Assembly (NCBI RefSeq): GCF_022549495.1
Contig: NZ_JAKZGD010000005.1
Span: 186,001-250,000, forward strand
From: Acinetobacter sp. ANC 4805
GTDB taxonomy: Bacteria; Pseudomonadota; Gammaproteobacteria; Pseudomonadales; Moraxellaceae
Reading direction: 5' to 3'
Length of the DNA: 64,000 nt
Made by a program: the position numbers and the translations under genes. Of this stretch, positions 54,984-63,698 are shown one piece after another. How positions within the stretch are numbered: the first letter of the stretch is position 1; each line of letters starts with the position of its first letter. The notes beneath the pieces were generated by a model. The model saw nothing but the letters and a program-made list of their open reading frames with translations. It was not told where the DNA came from and did no database searches.

Positions 54984-55009
54984 TGTGGATAAGTTTTGAC
55001 TTATCCATA
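54984..55009. other. Inverted pair of DnaA-box-like sequences / hairpin
   Basis: TGTGGATAA (54984-54992, a perfect DnaA box on the minus strand) faces TTATCCATA (55001-55009, eight of nine). The two form a 9-bp hairpin TGGATAAGT - tttg - ACTTATCCA. No T tract follows. It may simply be a transcript-end hairpin. Confidence 0.45.
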
Positions 55010-55156
55010 GCATTAAAATGGTAATCAGAATAAAAAATATGAAATAAAACACCAATTTTCTGACATTCTGTCATTAATTTTCAACATGCTTTATACAGAA
55101 TTTAGCGACAAATACGCCCAATATAGACGTATAACATTGATGATAAAAGAGTAATA

Positions 55157-55729
55157 ATGATGAAAACAGTGGGTAATGATCTGATTCGTAATCAACTCCA
55201 CGCTGACCGCAAATGGTATCTACTATTGGGTACGCTATTGGTTATTTTCGGTTTGGTTCTTTTAGCTGCTTTACCATTTGCAACATTATCCGCCGTATTG
55301 TTGTTTGGTGTTTTAATGATGTTGGGTGGTGTTCTACATTTGGTTGCGGCATTCATGGTCTTTAAGGGCGGAACACGTTGGCTATGGGCATTGTTTGGTG
55401 TACTGTATTTAGCAGCAGGCTACTTTGCCTTTACCACACCTGTGATTACTGCAGTGGTCTTAACTAGCTTCTTGGCGATTGCGCTTATTATTGCAGGGGT
55501 GATCCGAACTGCAAATGCATTTATTCTTAGACCGATTTCAGGTTGGGGCTGGGTACTGTTTTCAGGCATCTTGACTTTATTAACAGGGGTTCTGATTTTA
55601 TCATCACCCGATTCTCCATTCTGGGTATTGGGCATGTTCCTTGCGATAGATATTTTGTTCCAAGGGATTAATTACTTAACTTTTGCTGGTGCAATTAAAC
55701 AGTTACCACATAGCTCAACCACAGTTTAA
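55157..55729 (+). CDS. HdeD-like (DUF308) membrane protein
   Basis: 190 residues with six membrane helices arranged as repeats (LLLGTLLVIFGLVLLAALPFATLSAVLLFGVLMMLGG; LWALFGVLYLAAGYFAFTTP; GWGWVLFSGILTLLTGVLIL), the DUF308/HdeD pattern linked to acid resistance in E. coli. Role here unknown. A 5-bp palindrome TGACA-ttc-TGTCA lies 84 bases upstream. Followed by a strong terminator. Confidence 0.85.
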   Translation: MMKTVGNDLIRNQLHADRKWYLLLGTLLVIFGLVLLAALPFATLSAVLLFGVLMMLGGVLHLVAAFMVFKGGTRWLWALFGVLYLAAGYFAFTTPVITAVVLTSFLAIALIIAGVIRTANAFILRPISGWGWVLFSGILTLLTGVLILSSPDSPFWVLGMFLAIDILFQGINYLTFAGAIKQLPHSSTTV

Positions 55730-55746
55730 GTGATCAAGTTAAAACT

Positions 55747-55774
55747 AAGAGCATGTAATACACATGCTCTTTTT
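55747..55774 (+). terminator. Terminator after the HdeD-like gene
   Basis: AAGAGCATGT - aatac - ACATGCTCTT followed by TTTTG, 18 bases after the stop. Confidence 0.88.
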
Positions 55775-55847
55775 GTTTTTGTAGCAGAAAACATCTCGAC
55801 TGCTTGAGTCTGTTAAAATAGCAGTTCATTTCTAACTGACCAATTGT

Positions 55848-57827
55848 ATGACGCTTGCCAAGCTAATTGATGAACTGAATCCGCAACAAAAACGAGCAGC
55901 TACCACAACTGCACAAAACTGCTTGGTTTTGGCAGGGGCAGGTTGTGGAAAAACCAAAACGATTGTGGCGAGAGCAGCATATTTAATTGATCAAGGTTTA
56001 CCCGCGCAGCAGATTCAAATTTTGACCTTTACTCGCCGAGCTGCCAGTGAAATAGTTACGCGTGTTGAGCAGCACATGGGTGGGCAGGCGAAAGGTTTAC
56101 GTGCTTCAACGTTCCACACCTTTTGTATGTATTTATTGCGCCGTAATCCTCGCGCTTTTGGTCTGACCCAGTTCAGTATTATTGACCGAGATGATCAATT
56201 GCTGATGTTCCGTCTATTACGCGGCAAAGATAAAGGAAATGTGTTGCCAAAGGCGGCAGAGTTATGTGATTTATATTCTTATGCACGTAATACTAAAAGT
56301 AAACTCTCAGATGCTTTGGTTGAACAGTTACCCCAAGCGATTGAGTATAAGGCACACATTACCGAGTTAATGAAAGCGTATGAACAGCGCAAGCAAGAAC
56401 GAAATTTTCTCGATTATGATGATATTTTAGCGATCGTTGCAGTGCATTTGCAAAACTCACCTGAGCTGGTGGAGTGGGTGATTGGGTTTTGTTCGGCGCT
56501 ATTGGTTGATGAAATGCAGGACACGAACCCTTTGCAATGGGCGTTGCTGCAACCCTTGATTGGCAAGGTTAAACTGTTTTGTGTTGGCGATGATGCACAA
56601 TCCATTTATGGCTTCCGTGGTGCCGATTTTGAAAATATTCACCACTTTAAAGAACGTGTACCCGATGCTGAGGTGCTGACTTTAGACATGAATTATCGTT
56701 CTACACAAGGCATTTTGGATTTATCGAATTGGTTGTTAGAACAAAGCCAAATTGGATATAACAAACATTTGCAAGCCTATCGAGGCAACGGCTTAAAACC
56801 ACAACTACATATCTTAAGCAATGAGTTTGAAGAAGCCAATTGGATCGTTCAAGATTTGAATCGCCGTCATAGGCAAGGGGCGGCATGGGCAGCGCATATG
56901 GTGTTGCTTCGCTCAGGTTTTAGTGGTCGTTATCTAGAAGGGGCATTAATTGCTGCTAACATTCCTTATCGTTTCATTGGTGGGGTAAAGTTGCTTGAAT
57001 CCGCACATGTTAAAGATGTTTTAAGTTTGCTTCGGGTCAGTGTTAATCCACAGGATGATTTGGCTTGGATGCGCTTTCTGACTTTATGGGATGGTGTGGG
57101 TGATGTTGGTGCCAGTAAGTTGGCACAGGAGTTGATTCAACTTCCAGATATTGACGCGCGGTGTCAGCGCTTAGAGCGACACGGCAAAGTGCCACAACAA
57201 GCGATTCTGATTTTGATGCAGTTGGGTGTATTACAACAGCAAGTGGAGGCTTGTATTGGTTTGGCACTAGATGCCCTGAATGAACAGTTGCAAAATAATT
57301 ATAAAACCAAAGACTGGACACGCCGTGTCAAAGACTTTGATTTGGTCAAGCAACTGGCACGTAAGCATAGTTCACTTGGAGAATTCTTGGAGGAGTATGT
57401 ACTTGATCCAATTTCAGTTTCAGAAATAGATAAAACACCTGATCAAGATCTAGTAACACTTATCACGATTCACTCTGCCAAAGGGGCGGAACAAAAAGTC
57501 TGTTATGTGCCGCATGTTTCCCCAACTCAATATCCACATGCACGTGCGCAAGGTGATTTTGATGATGTGGAAGAGGAGCGTCGTGTACTTTATGTTGCAT
57601 TAACGCGTGCTGAAAATGAATTGATTTTGACCAAACAGAATTTAAATTTATGGTCGCAAGATCAATATGATGAGTTAGGTCGGAAAGTAGAAAGTTATTT
57701 CCTTAATGATTTACCTCAACATTTAGTCGATATTCAGATTCACCGCCAAGTTACTTCAGCATTTAATCCAAGTAAATGGCAACGGAACCCTGCAATAAGT
57801 TTAGGTTTTGGTATTGATCTCGATTAA
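55848..57827 (+). CDS. UvrD/Rep-like superfamily 1 DNA helicase
   Basis: 659 residues with the SF1A motifs: Q/I region LNPQQKRAA with Walker A GAGCGKTKT (30-38), Ia LTFTRRAASEI, II VDEMQDTNPLQ, III GDDAQSIYGFRGAD, IV MNYRST, V VTLITIHSAKGAEQKVCYVP and VI VLYVALTRAEN. It is shorter than UvrD (720) and about the length of Rep (673), but the 2A/2B region is divergent and EQKVCYVPHVSPTQYPHA replaces the usual EF-x-x-VF-x-x-G, so I leave it unnamed. Role in repair or replication restart is inferred. Confidence 0.85.
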   Translation: MTLAKLIDELNPQQKRAATTTAQNCLVLAGAGCGKTKTIVARAAYLIDQGLPAQQIQILTFTRRAASEIVTRVEQHMGGQAKGLRASTFHTFCMYLLRRNPRAFGLTQFSIIDRDDQLLMFRLLRGKDKGNVLPKAAELCDLYSYARNTKSKLSDALVEQLPQAIEYKAHITELMKAYEQRKQERNFLDYDDILAIVAVHLQNSPELVEWVIGFCSALLVDEMQDTNPLQWALLQPLIGKVKLFCVGDDAQSIYGFRGADFENIHHFKERVPDAEVLTLDMNYRSTQGILDLSNWLLEQSQIGYNKHLQAYRGNGLKPQLHILSNEFEEANWIVQDLNRRHRQGAAWAAHMVLLRSGFSGRYLEGALIAANIPYRFIGGVKLLESAHVKDVLSLLRVSVNPQDDLAWMRFLTLWDGVGDVGASKLAQELIQLPDIDARCQRLERHGKVPQQAILILMQLGVLQQQVEACIGLALDALNEQLQNNYKTKDWTRRVKDFDLVKQLARKHSSLGEFLEEYVLDPISVSEIDKTPDQDLVTLITIHSAKGAEQKVCYVPHVSPTQYPHARAQGDFDDVEEERRVLYVALTRAENELILTKQNLNLWSQDQYDELGRKVESYFLNDLPQHLVDIQIHRQVTSAFNPSKWQRNPAISLGFGIDLD

Positions 57828-57892
57828 ACTAGATCTATTCAATTTATTTTGATTCATTATCTTAAATGATGAATCATTTTTCGGGTTTTAGC

Positions 57893-58138
57893 ATGAAAAT
57901 TTTAGTTCGTAATATAGATCGTTTGGTTACAGATGCAGAAGTCCTCGACTTATTTAAAGCGTATGGAAAAGTGGATTCTTGTGTTGTAGTGAAGGATGCT
58001 AAAACTGGAAAATCAAAAGGTTTTGGTTTTGTTGAAATGTCTAATCCACGTGAAGCGATTAAGGCTGTTAAGGGTTTGAATACTTTGAAAGTAAAAGGTA
58101 ATGGCATTCGTGTAAAAATTGCGGAAGATCAAACTTAA
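57893..58138 (+). CDS. RRM-domain RNA-binding protein
   Basis: 81 residues forming a single RNA recognition motif: RNP2 ILVRNI at the N-terminus and RNP1 KGFGFVEM near residues 43-50, with the beta-alpha-beta spacing intact. Small solo RRM proteins in bacteria bind single-stranded RNA, some in cold shock. The ATG at 57893 gives the usual MKILVRN start; an upstream ATG at 57866 lacks support. It is followed after six bases by an ASCH gene. Confidence 0.88.
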   Translation: MKILVRNIDRLVTDAEVLDLFKAYGKVDSCVVVKDAKTGKSKGFGFVEMSNPREAIKAVKGLNTLKVKGNGIRVKIAEDQT

Positions 58139-58144
58139 CTCCCC

Positions 58145-58504
58145 GTGTTAAAGCAATATCAAGCTTTATCGATTGTTGCACCGAATGCTGAGCGAATTTT
58201 ACAAGGATCGAAAACACTGGAAATTCGTTCTTGGCAGCCTGAAACTTTGCCACTGAAAAATCTGGTCATTGTTGAAAATTTGAATTTTTTAACAAAGGAT
58301 GGTGATGAAGAAATGGGTAGGGCGGTTGCTTTGATTGATATCGAGGCGGTACGTCCTTGGCAAGCACATGAAGTGGAGATTGCTTGTGCTTCTTATTGGG
58401 CTGAAGGATATTTTGCTTGGGTCATCAGTAATGTCCGTCCTTTCGCCCAACCACTCGATACAATAGCAAAGCGTAAACTTTATCGTATTGAATTGATGTT
58501 ATGA
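58145..58504 (+). CDS. ASCH-domain protein
   Basis: 119 residues. ALSIVAPNAERILQGSKTLEIRSWQPE is the ASCH motif (G-x-K-x-x-E-x-R), followed by LVIVENLNF and AVALIDIEAVRPW, a PUA-like RNA-binding fold. GTG start without a ribosome binding site, only six bases after the RRM stop, so translation is probably coupled. RNA binding or a YqfB-like amidohydrolase role is possible; neither is shown. Confidence 0.8.
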   Translation: MLKQYQALSIVAPNAERILQGSKTLEIRSWQPETLPLKNLVIVENLNFLTKDGDEEMGRAVALIDIEAVRPWQAHEVEIACASYWAEGYFAWVISNVRPFAQPLDTIAKRKLYRIELML

Positions 58505-58577
58505 GTACTATTTGTTTCAGCATCAATTCGCTTTACAATCAGTCCTGATTTAAATGAAATGAAAATAGGGATTTCTT

Positions 58578-59081
58578 ATGTCTCGTGTTGCTCGCTACCA
58601 TGCTGATCGTACCAATCAAAAATTGTATTTTGCCCGACTTGCATGTCAACAAGCTGAGCAAACTGAACATATTCAACAAGCACAGGCACATCGTGAGTCA
58701 GCCGTATTTCATTTACATGGAGCAATTTTAGCGTTCCTACAAGAATTGGTACGCTATTATCGTTTAAATGATTTGCAACCGACGTTTAAGTCGATTGAAG
58801 AACAGATGGCGGACAAAGGGCAAGTTTCGCCAGAAGTCGCTGTATTGCAGCAATTGGCTAAAGATGGATTTATTGCAGAATTAAAACGTGCGTATCGTTT
58901 ATGTCAATATGCACCAGAACCAACTGCACCAGAACCAGAAAATGAGACCTCATCTAATCTGATTATTAAAGTGACTCAAAGCCCACAAGCATGGTTGCCT
59001 GATGCGAAAATTTTACGTGAATGGCATCGAGAGTTAACTCATCTGATTGACGGTTTCCGTAATGAAATGGTTGAGTTTTAA
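58578..59081 (+). CDS. DUF6586 family protein
   Basis: 167 residues, helical, starting MSRVARYHADRTNQKLYFARLACQQAEQ, with HLHGAILAFLQELVRYYRL and a C-terminal WHRELTHLIDGFRNEMVEF. A protein of this type lies next to topA in Pseudomonas as well. Function unknown. TAGGGA precedes the ATG. Confidence 0.78.
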   Translation: MSRVARYHADRTNQKLYFARLACQQAEQTEHIQQAQAHRESAVFHLHGAILAFLQELVRYYRLNDLQPTFKSIEEQMADKGQVSPEVAVLQQLAKDGFIAELKRAYRLCQYAPEPTAPEPENETSSNLIIKVTQSPQAWLPDAKILREWHRELTHLIDGFRNEMVEF

Positions 59082-59193
59082 GTCGAATAAAACATAGACT
59101 TGAAATATGAGTAAATAGTACCTATATAAATAAGACGTGAGATTGCAAAGTACAGCAGTGCTTTGCCACCATGTAGAAACATGGAGTAATTGT

Positions 59194-59472
59194 ATGTCAA
59201 TGCAACAGTTAAAAGAGTTATTTGGTAGTCAAGAAGCAGTTCTTGAGTTGGTGCAACTCGAAGGCGGTGAACTTGCTTTGCGTAATGCGGGGTCTGAAGC
59301 AGAACCTTTGGTCAAAATCCAGTTTAGTGAAGATGTAAAAAAGATCTTAGGTGATCAGACACCAGCCGTTGCACAGCATATGATTCAAGCTGCTTTATTT
59401 GGCTTGTTGGAAAAACAGATGAATCAGCTTCAAGCAGAAGTGATTGATGAGCAGCCACAGCATTTTAGTTAA
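59194..59472 (+). CDS. Small conserved protein, function unknown
   Basis: 92 residues, MSMQQLKELFGSQEAVLELVQLEGGELALRNAGSEAEPLVKIQFSEDVKKIL in outline, acidic, probably cytoplasmic. The start at 59194 has GGAG seven bases upstream; the frame continues to 59137 without support. Follows the DUF6586 gene by 112 bases and ends at a strong terminator. Confidence 0.72.
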   Translation: MSMQQLKELFGSQEAVLELVQLEGGELALRNAGSEAEPLVKIQFSEDVKKILGDQTPAVAQHMIQAALFGLLEKQMNQLQAEVIDEQPQHFS

Positions 59473-59498
59473 AAGAATTGGAATAGATAGTTTGATAT

Positions 59499-59523
59499 AA
59501 ACGCACCTAAGGGTGCGTTTTTT
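59499..59523 (+). terminator. Terminator after the 59194 gene
   Basis: AAACGCACC - taag - GGTGCGTTT followed by further T residues; A and T flanks make it usable from both sides (YbaL-type gene converges here). Confidence 0.88.
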
Positions 59524-59543
59524 ATATGATTAAGCAGTAAATA

Positions 59544-61259
59544 CTAATGTGACGTGCTTTGATGAGCAAGTTCGATTTGACTCAGGATATGATGACTCAT
59601 ATTCTTTGCCATTTCTTCTTTTGCATAGAAGACTTCACCGATATTTTCATTACGAATGACAGCAGCTTCTTCCTTGCTTTCAGCACAGATCAAGACCTGA
59701 ATCTCAGGATTCAATTGCTTTGCAATATCGACAATACGATGAATATCTAAAATATCCATAGGGGAAATAACCAATAAGCGTGCATGCTGAATATGGGCTT
59801 GAATCAATACATAAGGTTCTGTTGCTTCACCACTTACGGCAGCTATTCCTTGTTCACGCAGTTTTTCAACGATTTCACGATTTTCTTCAGCAATCACTAC
59901 TTTGATATTCTGTTGCATTAGGTTTTCACTAATGCGTCGCCCTACGCCACCATAACCAATAATCACCACCTGATCACGTAAATAAGCTTGATCGACTTCA
60001 TCAGGAAGCATAGCAAGCGGGTCGCCACTACGCTCTAATAAGCGAGCTAAATGTGAGCGTTCACGTATCCAGCGCTGAGCTGGTTCAATGGCAGAGAAAA
60101 CGAATGAATTCAGTGTAATTGAAAATAATGCACCTGCAAGAATCAGATTCTGCGCATCTTGGGTGAGCAAGCCAAGTGATAAACCGAGTGTTGCTAGAAT
60201 AAATGAGAACTCTCCAATTTGTGCCAAACTTGCACCGACAGTTAATGCCGTATTAATTGGATAGCGGAAGAATAAAACCAAAGCCATGGCGGCTAAAGTT
60301 TTACCAATCATAATAATGGCAACAACGGCTAGAATATGTAAGGGCTGTTCCACTAAAATTTTTGGATCGAATAGCATCCCGACTGAAACAAAAAATAAGA
60401 TCGAGAAAATTTCACGTAATGAAAGCGTCTCTTCTTCTGCTCTATGACTAAAATCAGATTCCTTCACCACCATCCCTGCAAAGAATGCACCTAGTGCCAT
60501 AGAAACACCGAAAACAGCATAAGAACCATAAGCAACCGAAACAGCTGACGCAACGACTGTGAGCGTGAATAACTCGCGTGAACCTAAACGAGCAACACGT
60601 TGCATAATCATCGGTATGAGACGTTTACCAATAATCAGCATAAAGGCAATAAAGCCTGTCACTTTCAGTAATGTCAGTCCAATAGTGATCCAAATATTTT
60701 GAGATGGGTCTGCCCCCGCTAATGGATGTCCGCCAAGTAAAACAGCTGTTGCAGGTAACAGCACCAAGACCAAGACCATAACGAGGTCTTCAACTAACAG
60801 CCAACCCACAGCAATTTTACCATTTACAGAGTCGAGTAGACCGCGATCGCCTAAGGCTTTAAGTAAGACCACAGTACTGGCACAAGAAAGACTTAAACCA
60901 AAAATGAGTGCTGAACCAAAACTCCAGCCCCAAAACATAGACACACCGATACCAAGTAAAGTTGCGACGGCGATTTGTAGAATTGCACCTGGTAACGCAA
61001 TACGGCGGACTTGTAATAGATCATTGAGGGAAAAATGCATCCCTACGCCAAACATTAAAAACATGACCCCAAGCTCGGCGAGTTGGTTGGCAAGATGTAT
61101 ATCGACTACGATACCCGGTGTATTGGGACTTATAATAATACCAGCAATCAAATATCCGATTAATGGTGGTAGGCGTAAACGTGCTGCGATATAGCCAAAA
61201 ACTAGCGCCATACCAAAACCAACAGCAAGTAATATAATTAAATTAACATCATGAGGCAT
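59544..61259 (-). CDS. ybaL: Cation:proton antiporter, CPA2 family with RCK domain (YbaL-like)
   Basis: 571 residues: twelve or so membrane helices (GFGMALVFGYIAARLRLPPLIGYLIAGIIISP; ELGVMFLMFGVGMHFSLNDL; GWLLVEDLVMVLVLVLLPA), then a cytoplasmic RCK/TrkA-N Rossmann domain starting VVIIGYGGVGRRISENLM near residue 420. Sequence blocks follow E. coli YbaL closely (ELGVMFLMFGVG, ASLAQIGEF). Likely K+ or Na+ efflux coupled to H+. AGGAG precedes the ATG. Confidence 0.88.
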   Translation of the reverse strand: MPHDVNLIILLAVGFGMALVFGYIAARLRLPPLIGYLIAGIIISPNTPGIVVDIHLANQLAELGVMFLMFGVGMHFSLNDLLQVRRIALPGAILQIAVATLLGIGVSMFWGWSFGSALIFGLSLSCASTVVLLKALGDRGLLDSVNGKIAVGWLLVEDLVMVLVLVLLPATAVLLGGHPLAGADPSQNIWITIGLTLLKVTGFIAFMLIIGKRLIPMIMQRVARLGSRELFTLTVVASAVSVAYGSYAVFGVSMALGAFFAGMVVKESDFSHRAEEETLSLREIFSILFFVSVGMLFDPKILVEQPLHILAVVAIIMIGKTLAAMALVLFFRYPINTALTVGASLAQIGEFSFILATLGLSLGLLTQDAQNLILAGALFSITLNSFVFSAIEPAQRWIRERSHLARLLERSGDPLAMLPDEVDQAYLRDQVVIIGYGGVGRRISENLMQQNIKVVIAEENREIVEKLREQGIAAVSGEATEPYVLIQAHIQHARLLVISPMDILDIHRIVDIAKQLNPEIQVLICAESKEEAAVIRNENIGEVFYAKEEMAKNMSHHILSQIELAHQSTSH

Positions 61260-61396
61260 CGAAACTCCTTAAACATTGCGGTTAAGGTACAAATAAATCA
61301 GCATAAAATATGCCAAGAGAAAATCGAATAAATTGTAACAACTAAAATCGAATTTGTTGATGACAATTTTTTTAATGATCAAAAAAAATTATAAAA

Positions 61397-61465
61397 AATT
61401 TTCCCTCATCTTTTGTTAGAAAAGAGGGGGATTCTTTCCTTTAAAAATTTCTAGGGGATTTAATA
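61397..61465. repeat. Degenerate copy of the dispersed palindromic repeat
   Basis: Contains CCCTC...TTTTGTTAGAAAAGAGGGGG and a terminal CTAGGGGATTTA, which resemble the stretches at 21201-21315 and 33467-33545 but with more substitutions. It lies between the antiporter start and the rpmG terminator. Confidence 0.5.
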
Positions 61466-61504
61466 AAAGTTGAATGGATGAGTATAAAAAGAAAATTTTA
61501 AAGC

Positions 61505-61538
61505 AAAAAAAACGACTTCATGAGAAGTCGCTTTTTTT
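61505..61538 (-). terminator. Terminator of rpmB-rpmG
   Basis: CGACTTC - atga - GAAGTCG flanked by long A and T runs, 13 bases after the rpmG stop. Confidence 0.88.
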
Positions 61539-61550
61539 AAAGAACTAAAA

Positions 61551-61706
61551 TTATTTAATTTTAGCTTCTTTGAAGATTACGTGTTGACGGATTTTTGGAT
61601 CAAATTTTTTGATTTCCATTTTTTCCGGCATAGTACGTTTGTTCTTAGTAGTGGTATAGAAATAACCTGTACCAGCTGTAGAAACGAGACGGATTTTATC
61701 ACGCAT
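61551..61706 (-). CDS. rpmG: 50S ribosomal protein L33
   Basis: 51 residues, [40 protein letters not shown] and [11 protein letters not shown] in order, the L33 form without zinc-binding cysteines. GGAG precedes the ATG. It follows rpmB by 12 bases, the standard rpmB-rpmG operon. Confidence 0.97.
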   Translation of the reverse strand: MRDKIRLVSTAGTGYFYTTTKNKRTMPEKMEIKKFDPKIRQHVIFKEAKIK

Positions 61707-61718
61707 TGTTCAGACTCC

Positions 61719-61955
61719 TTAGATCTTTTGACCTTGAGCACGGAGATCAGCAACAACTTTCTCGATACCCAATTTATCAATAATACGCATACCTTTAGTG
61801 GTTAAACGAAGACGTACAAAACGCTTTTCGCTTTCTAACCAAAAACGGTGGTGGTGCAGGTTCGGCTCGAACCGGCGTTTGGTTTTGTTGTTTGCGTGCG
61901 ATACGTTGTTACCAACGATTGGACGCTTGCCGGTAACTTGGCAAACCTTAGACAT
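61719..61955 (-). CDS. rpmB: 50S ribosomal protein L28
   Basis: 78 residues, starting [20 protein letters not shown] and containing [17 protein letters not shown]. The start at 61955 has GGAG upstream; the 14 codons further upstream are leader. First gene of the rpmB-rpmG operon. Confidence 0.97.
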   Translation of the reverse strand: MSKVCQVTGKRPIVGNNVSHANNKTKRRFEPNLHHHRFWLESEKRFVRLRLTTKGMRIIDKLGIEKVVADLRAQGQKI

Positions 61956-62038
61956 GGTGAACTCCATTGCTAGTTCATATAGCACTAATTCGTGCAACTA
62001 GCCATTCAAGTAAACGGATGAAATCATTCAAGGGGCGT

Positions 62039-62067
62039 TTTATACCAAAAATACGATTAAAAGACAA
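62039..62067 (-). promoter_or_regulatory. rpmB promoter
   Basis: On the minus strand TTGTCT (-35), 17 bases, TATAAA (-10), then a GC-rich ACGCCCC segment near the start point, a layout typical of stringently controlled ribosomal promoters. The leader (~75 bases) also carries a small hairpin GCAC-gaatta-GTGC. Confidence 0.7.
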
Positions 62068-62123
62068 GCGAATTTGGTAAAAACAGGACATGATCTGGTG
62101 TGATAGATCATGCCTTGATCAGC

Positions 62124-63578
62124 TTAGCGGAATAGTGTTTTCAAAAGCAGTTTATGTGTTGGTTTGTTGTACGGTGGTAGAATGAATTTTAAACTGTAGA
62201 GTTTAGGGCTCACAGGGTTTGACATCATAGAACGTTCATGAGAGAAGCTGAAGAAGCCTTCTTTACCATGATATTTACCCATACCTGATGCGCCAATTCC
62301 ACCAAATGGTAGATCATCTTGCGCTACATGGGTGAGGGTTTGGTTAATACCAAAATGCCCTGAATGGGTACGTCCTGCAACATAATCAGCACGAGCCATG
62401 TCAATATCAAAATAGTAGAATGCCAGTGGGCGTGGTCGACTATTAATGAACTGAATAGCATCTTCAATATGTTCATATTCTAAAATAGGAAGAATCGGAC
62501 CAAAGATCTCATTCTTCATAATTTCCATTTCAGTGGTCACGCCTGTAAGTAAGGTTGGCGCAATTTTACGAACTTCAGTTAATGATTCTTTTTTGGTATT
62601 TAACTCTACAATCGTTGCACCTTGCTCACGTGCATCTTCTAAATAGCCTTGTAAGCGATTGTATTGTTTATCGTTCACAATTGACGTGTAGTCTTTGTTA
62701 TCACGTAGGGTTGGATACATTGTGTTGACAAAGTCATTGTAATGCTTGGTGAATTCTGCTGTTTTACCCTTCGGAATAAACATATAGTCTGGCGCAACAC
62801 AAGTTTGCCCTGCATTCCAAAGTTTACCGACAGCAATACGTTGTGCTACATCACGAATGTTCATTGCTGAATGTACGAGAGCAGGTGATTTACCCCCTAA
62901 CTCTAAAATGACAGGAACTAAGTTCTGTGCTGCTGCTGCCATAACGGTTTTGCCGACAGACGTTGAACCTGTAAAAATTAATTTATCGAATGCTAAGTGG
63001 CTGAATGCATCTGAAATTGCGCCACCACCATTGACAACCGTAACCAGTTCCTGAGGGAACACTTCAGCAAGTGCATTTTCCAATACAGCACCAAACTGAG
63101 AAGATGCACTCGAAATCTTGATCATGGCATGATTACCCGCAGCTAATGCGCAGATCAGTGGGCCAACAGAGAGCAATAATGGATAGTTCCACGGAGCAAT
63201 GACTCCGATGACACCTAATGGTTGATATTGTACCCAGCCTTTTGCAGGTTGGTGTAACATACTGATATGGCGCTTAGAGGGCTTCATCCACTCAGTTAAG
63301 TTCTTGCTATAGTATTTGATATGTTCTAAACACGTTAAAACTTCACCAATTTTGGTTTCCATAATGGCGCGATTGCCATAATCTTGACTAATTGCGTTAG
63401 CAAATTGATCTTGATATTTTACCAAGACATTTTTAAGTCGAGCTAAGCGCTCAATACGTTCTTTGGCGCTTGGAACTGGATGGCGTTGGTACGCTGCTTG
63501 TTGCTGTTCAAGCAAATCTTGTAACCGTTTCACATCAGCATGAGGTGTCATCGCGGTTGTTTTTGTTTGACTGTTCAT
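62124..63578 (-). CDS. Coniferyl-aldehyde-dehydrogenase-like aldehyde dehydrogenase
   Basis: 484-residue NAD(P)-dependent ALDH: NAD loop FTGSTSVGK (202-210), general base E226 in VILELGGKSPA, nucleophile C260 in GQTCVAPDYMF, and the C-terminal DLPFGGIGASGMGKYHGKEGFFSFSHERS. The shortened family form with a hydrophobic tail (LYSLKFILPPYNKPTHKLLL) matches CalB and long-chain fatty aldehyde dehydrogenases; the tail may touch the membrane. The divergent TetR gene, with three inverted repeats between the two, is the probable regulator. Confidence 0.87.
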   Translation of the reverse strand: MNSQTKTTAMTPHADVKRLQDLLEQQQAAYQRHPVPSAKERIERLARLKNVLVKYQDQFANAISQDYGNRAIMETKIGEVLTCLEHIKYYSKNLTEWMKPSKRHISMLHQPAKGWVQYQPLGVIGVIAPWNYPLLLSVGPLICALAAGNHAMIKISSASSQFGAVLENALAEVFPQELVTVVNGGGAISDAFSHLAFDKLIFTGSTSVGKTVMAAAAQNLVPVILELGGKSPALVHSAMNIRDVAQRIAVGKLWNAGQTCVAPDYMFIPKGKTAEFTKHYNDFVNTMYPTLRDNKDYTSIVNDKQYNRLQGYLEDAREQGATIVELNTKKESLTEVRKIAPTLLTGVTTEMEIMKNEIFGPILPILEYEHIEDAIQFINSRPRPLAFYYFDIDMARADYVAGRTHSGHFGINQTLTHVAQDDLPFGGIGASGMGKYHGKEGFFSFSHERSMMSNPVSPKLYSLKFILPPYNKPTHKLLLKTLFR

Positions 63579-63616
63579 AGGAGTGGACCAAAAAAAGCTT
63601 ATTATTTTTTAATTTT

Positions 63617-63671
63617 TAGAGTAAATACTCTAAAGTGTCAAGTCACTTTATAGGTTTGCTTTATAACCTAT
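63617..63671. promoter_or_regulatory. Cluster of three inverted repeats (putative TetR operators)
   Basis: TAGAGTA-aa-TACTCTA (63617-63632), TAAAGTG-tcaagt-CACTTTA (63631-63650) and ATAGGTT-n8-AACCTAT (63650-63671) lie end to end in the 120 bases between the aldehyde dehydrogenase and the TetR gene. Confidence 0.55.
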
Positions 63672-63698
63672 TGATAATGTTATAGATGGTTAAAATCA

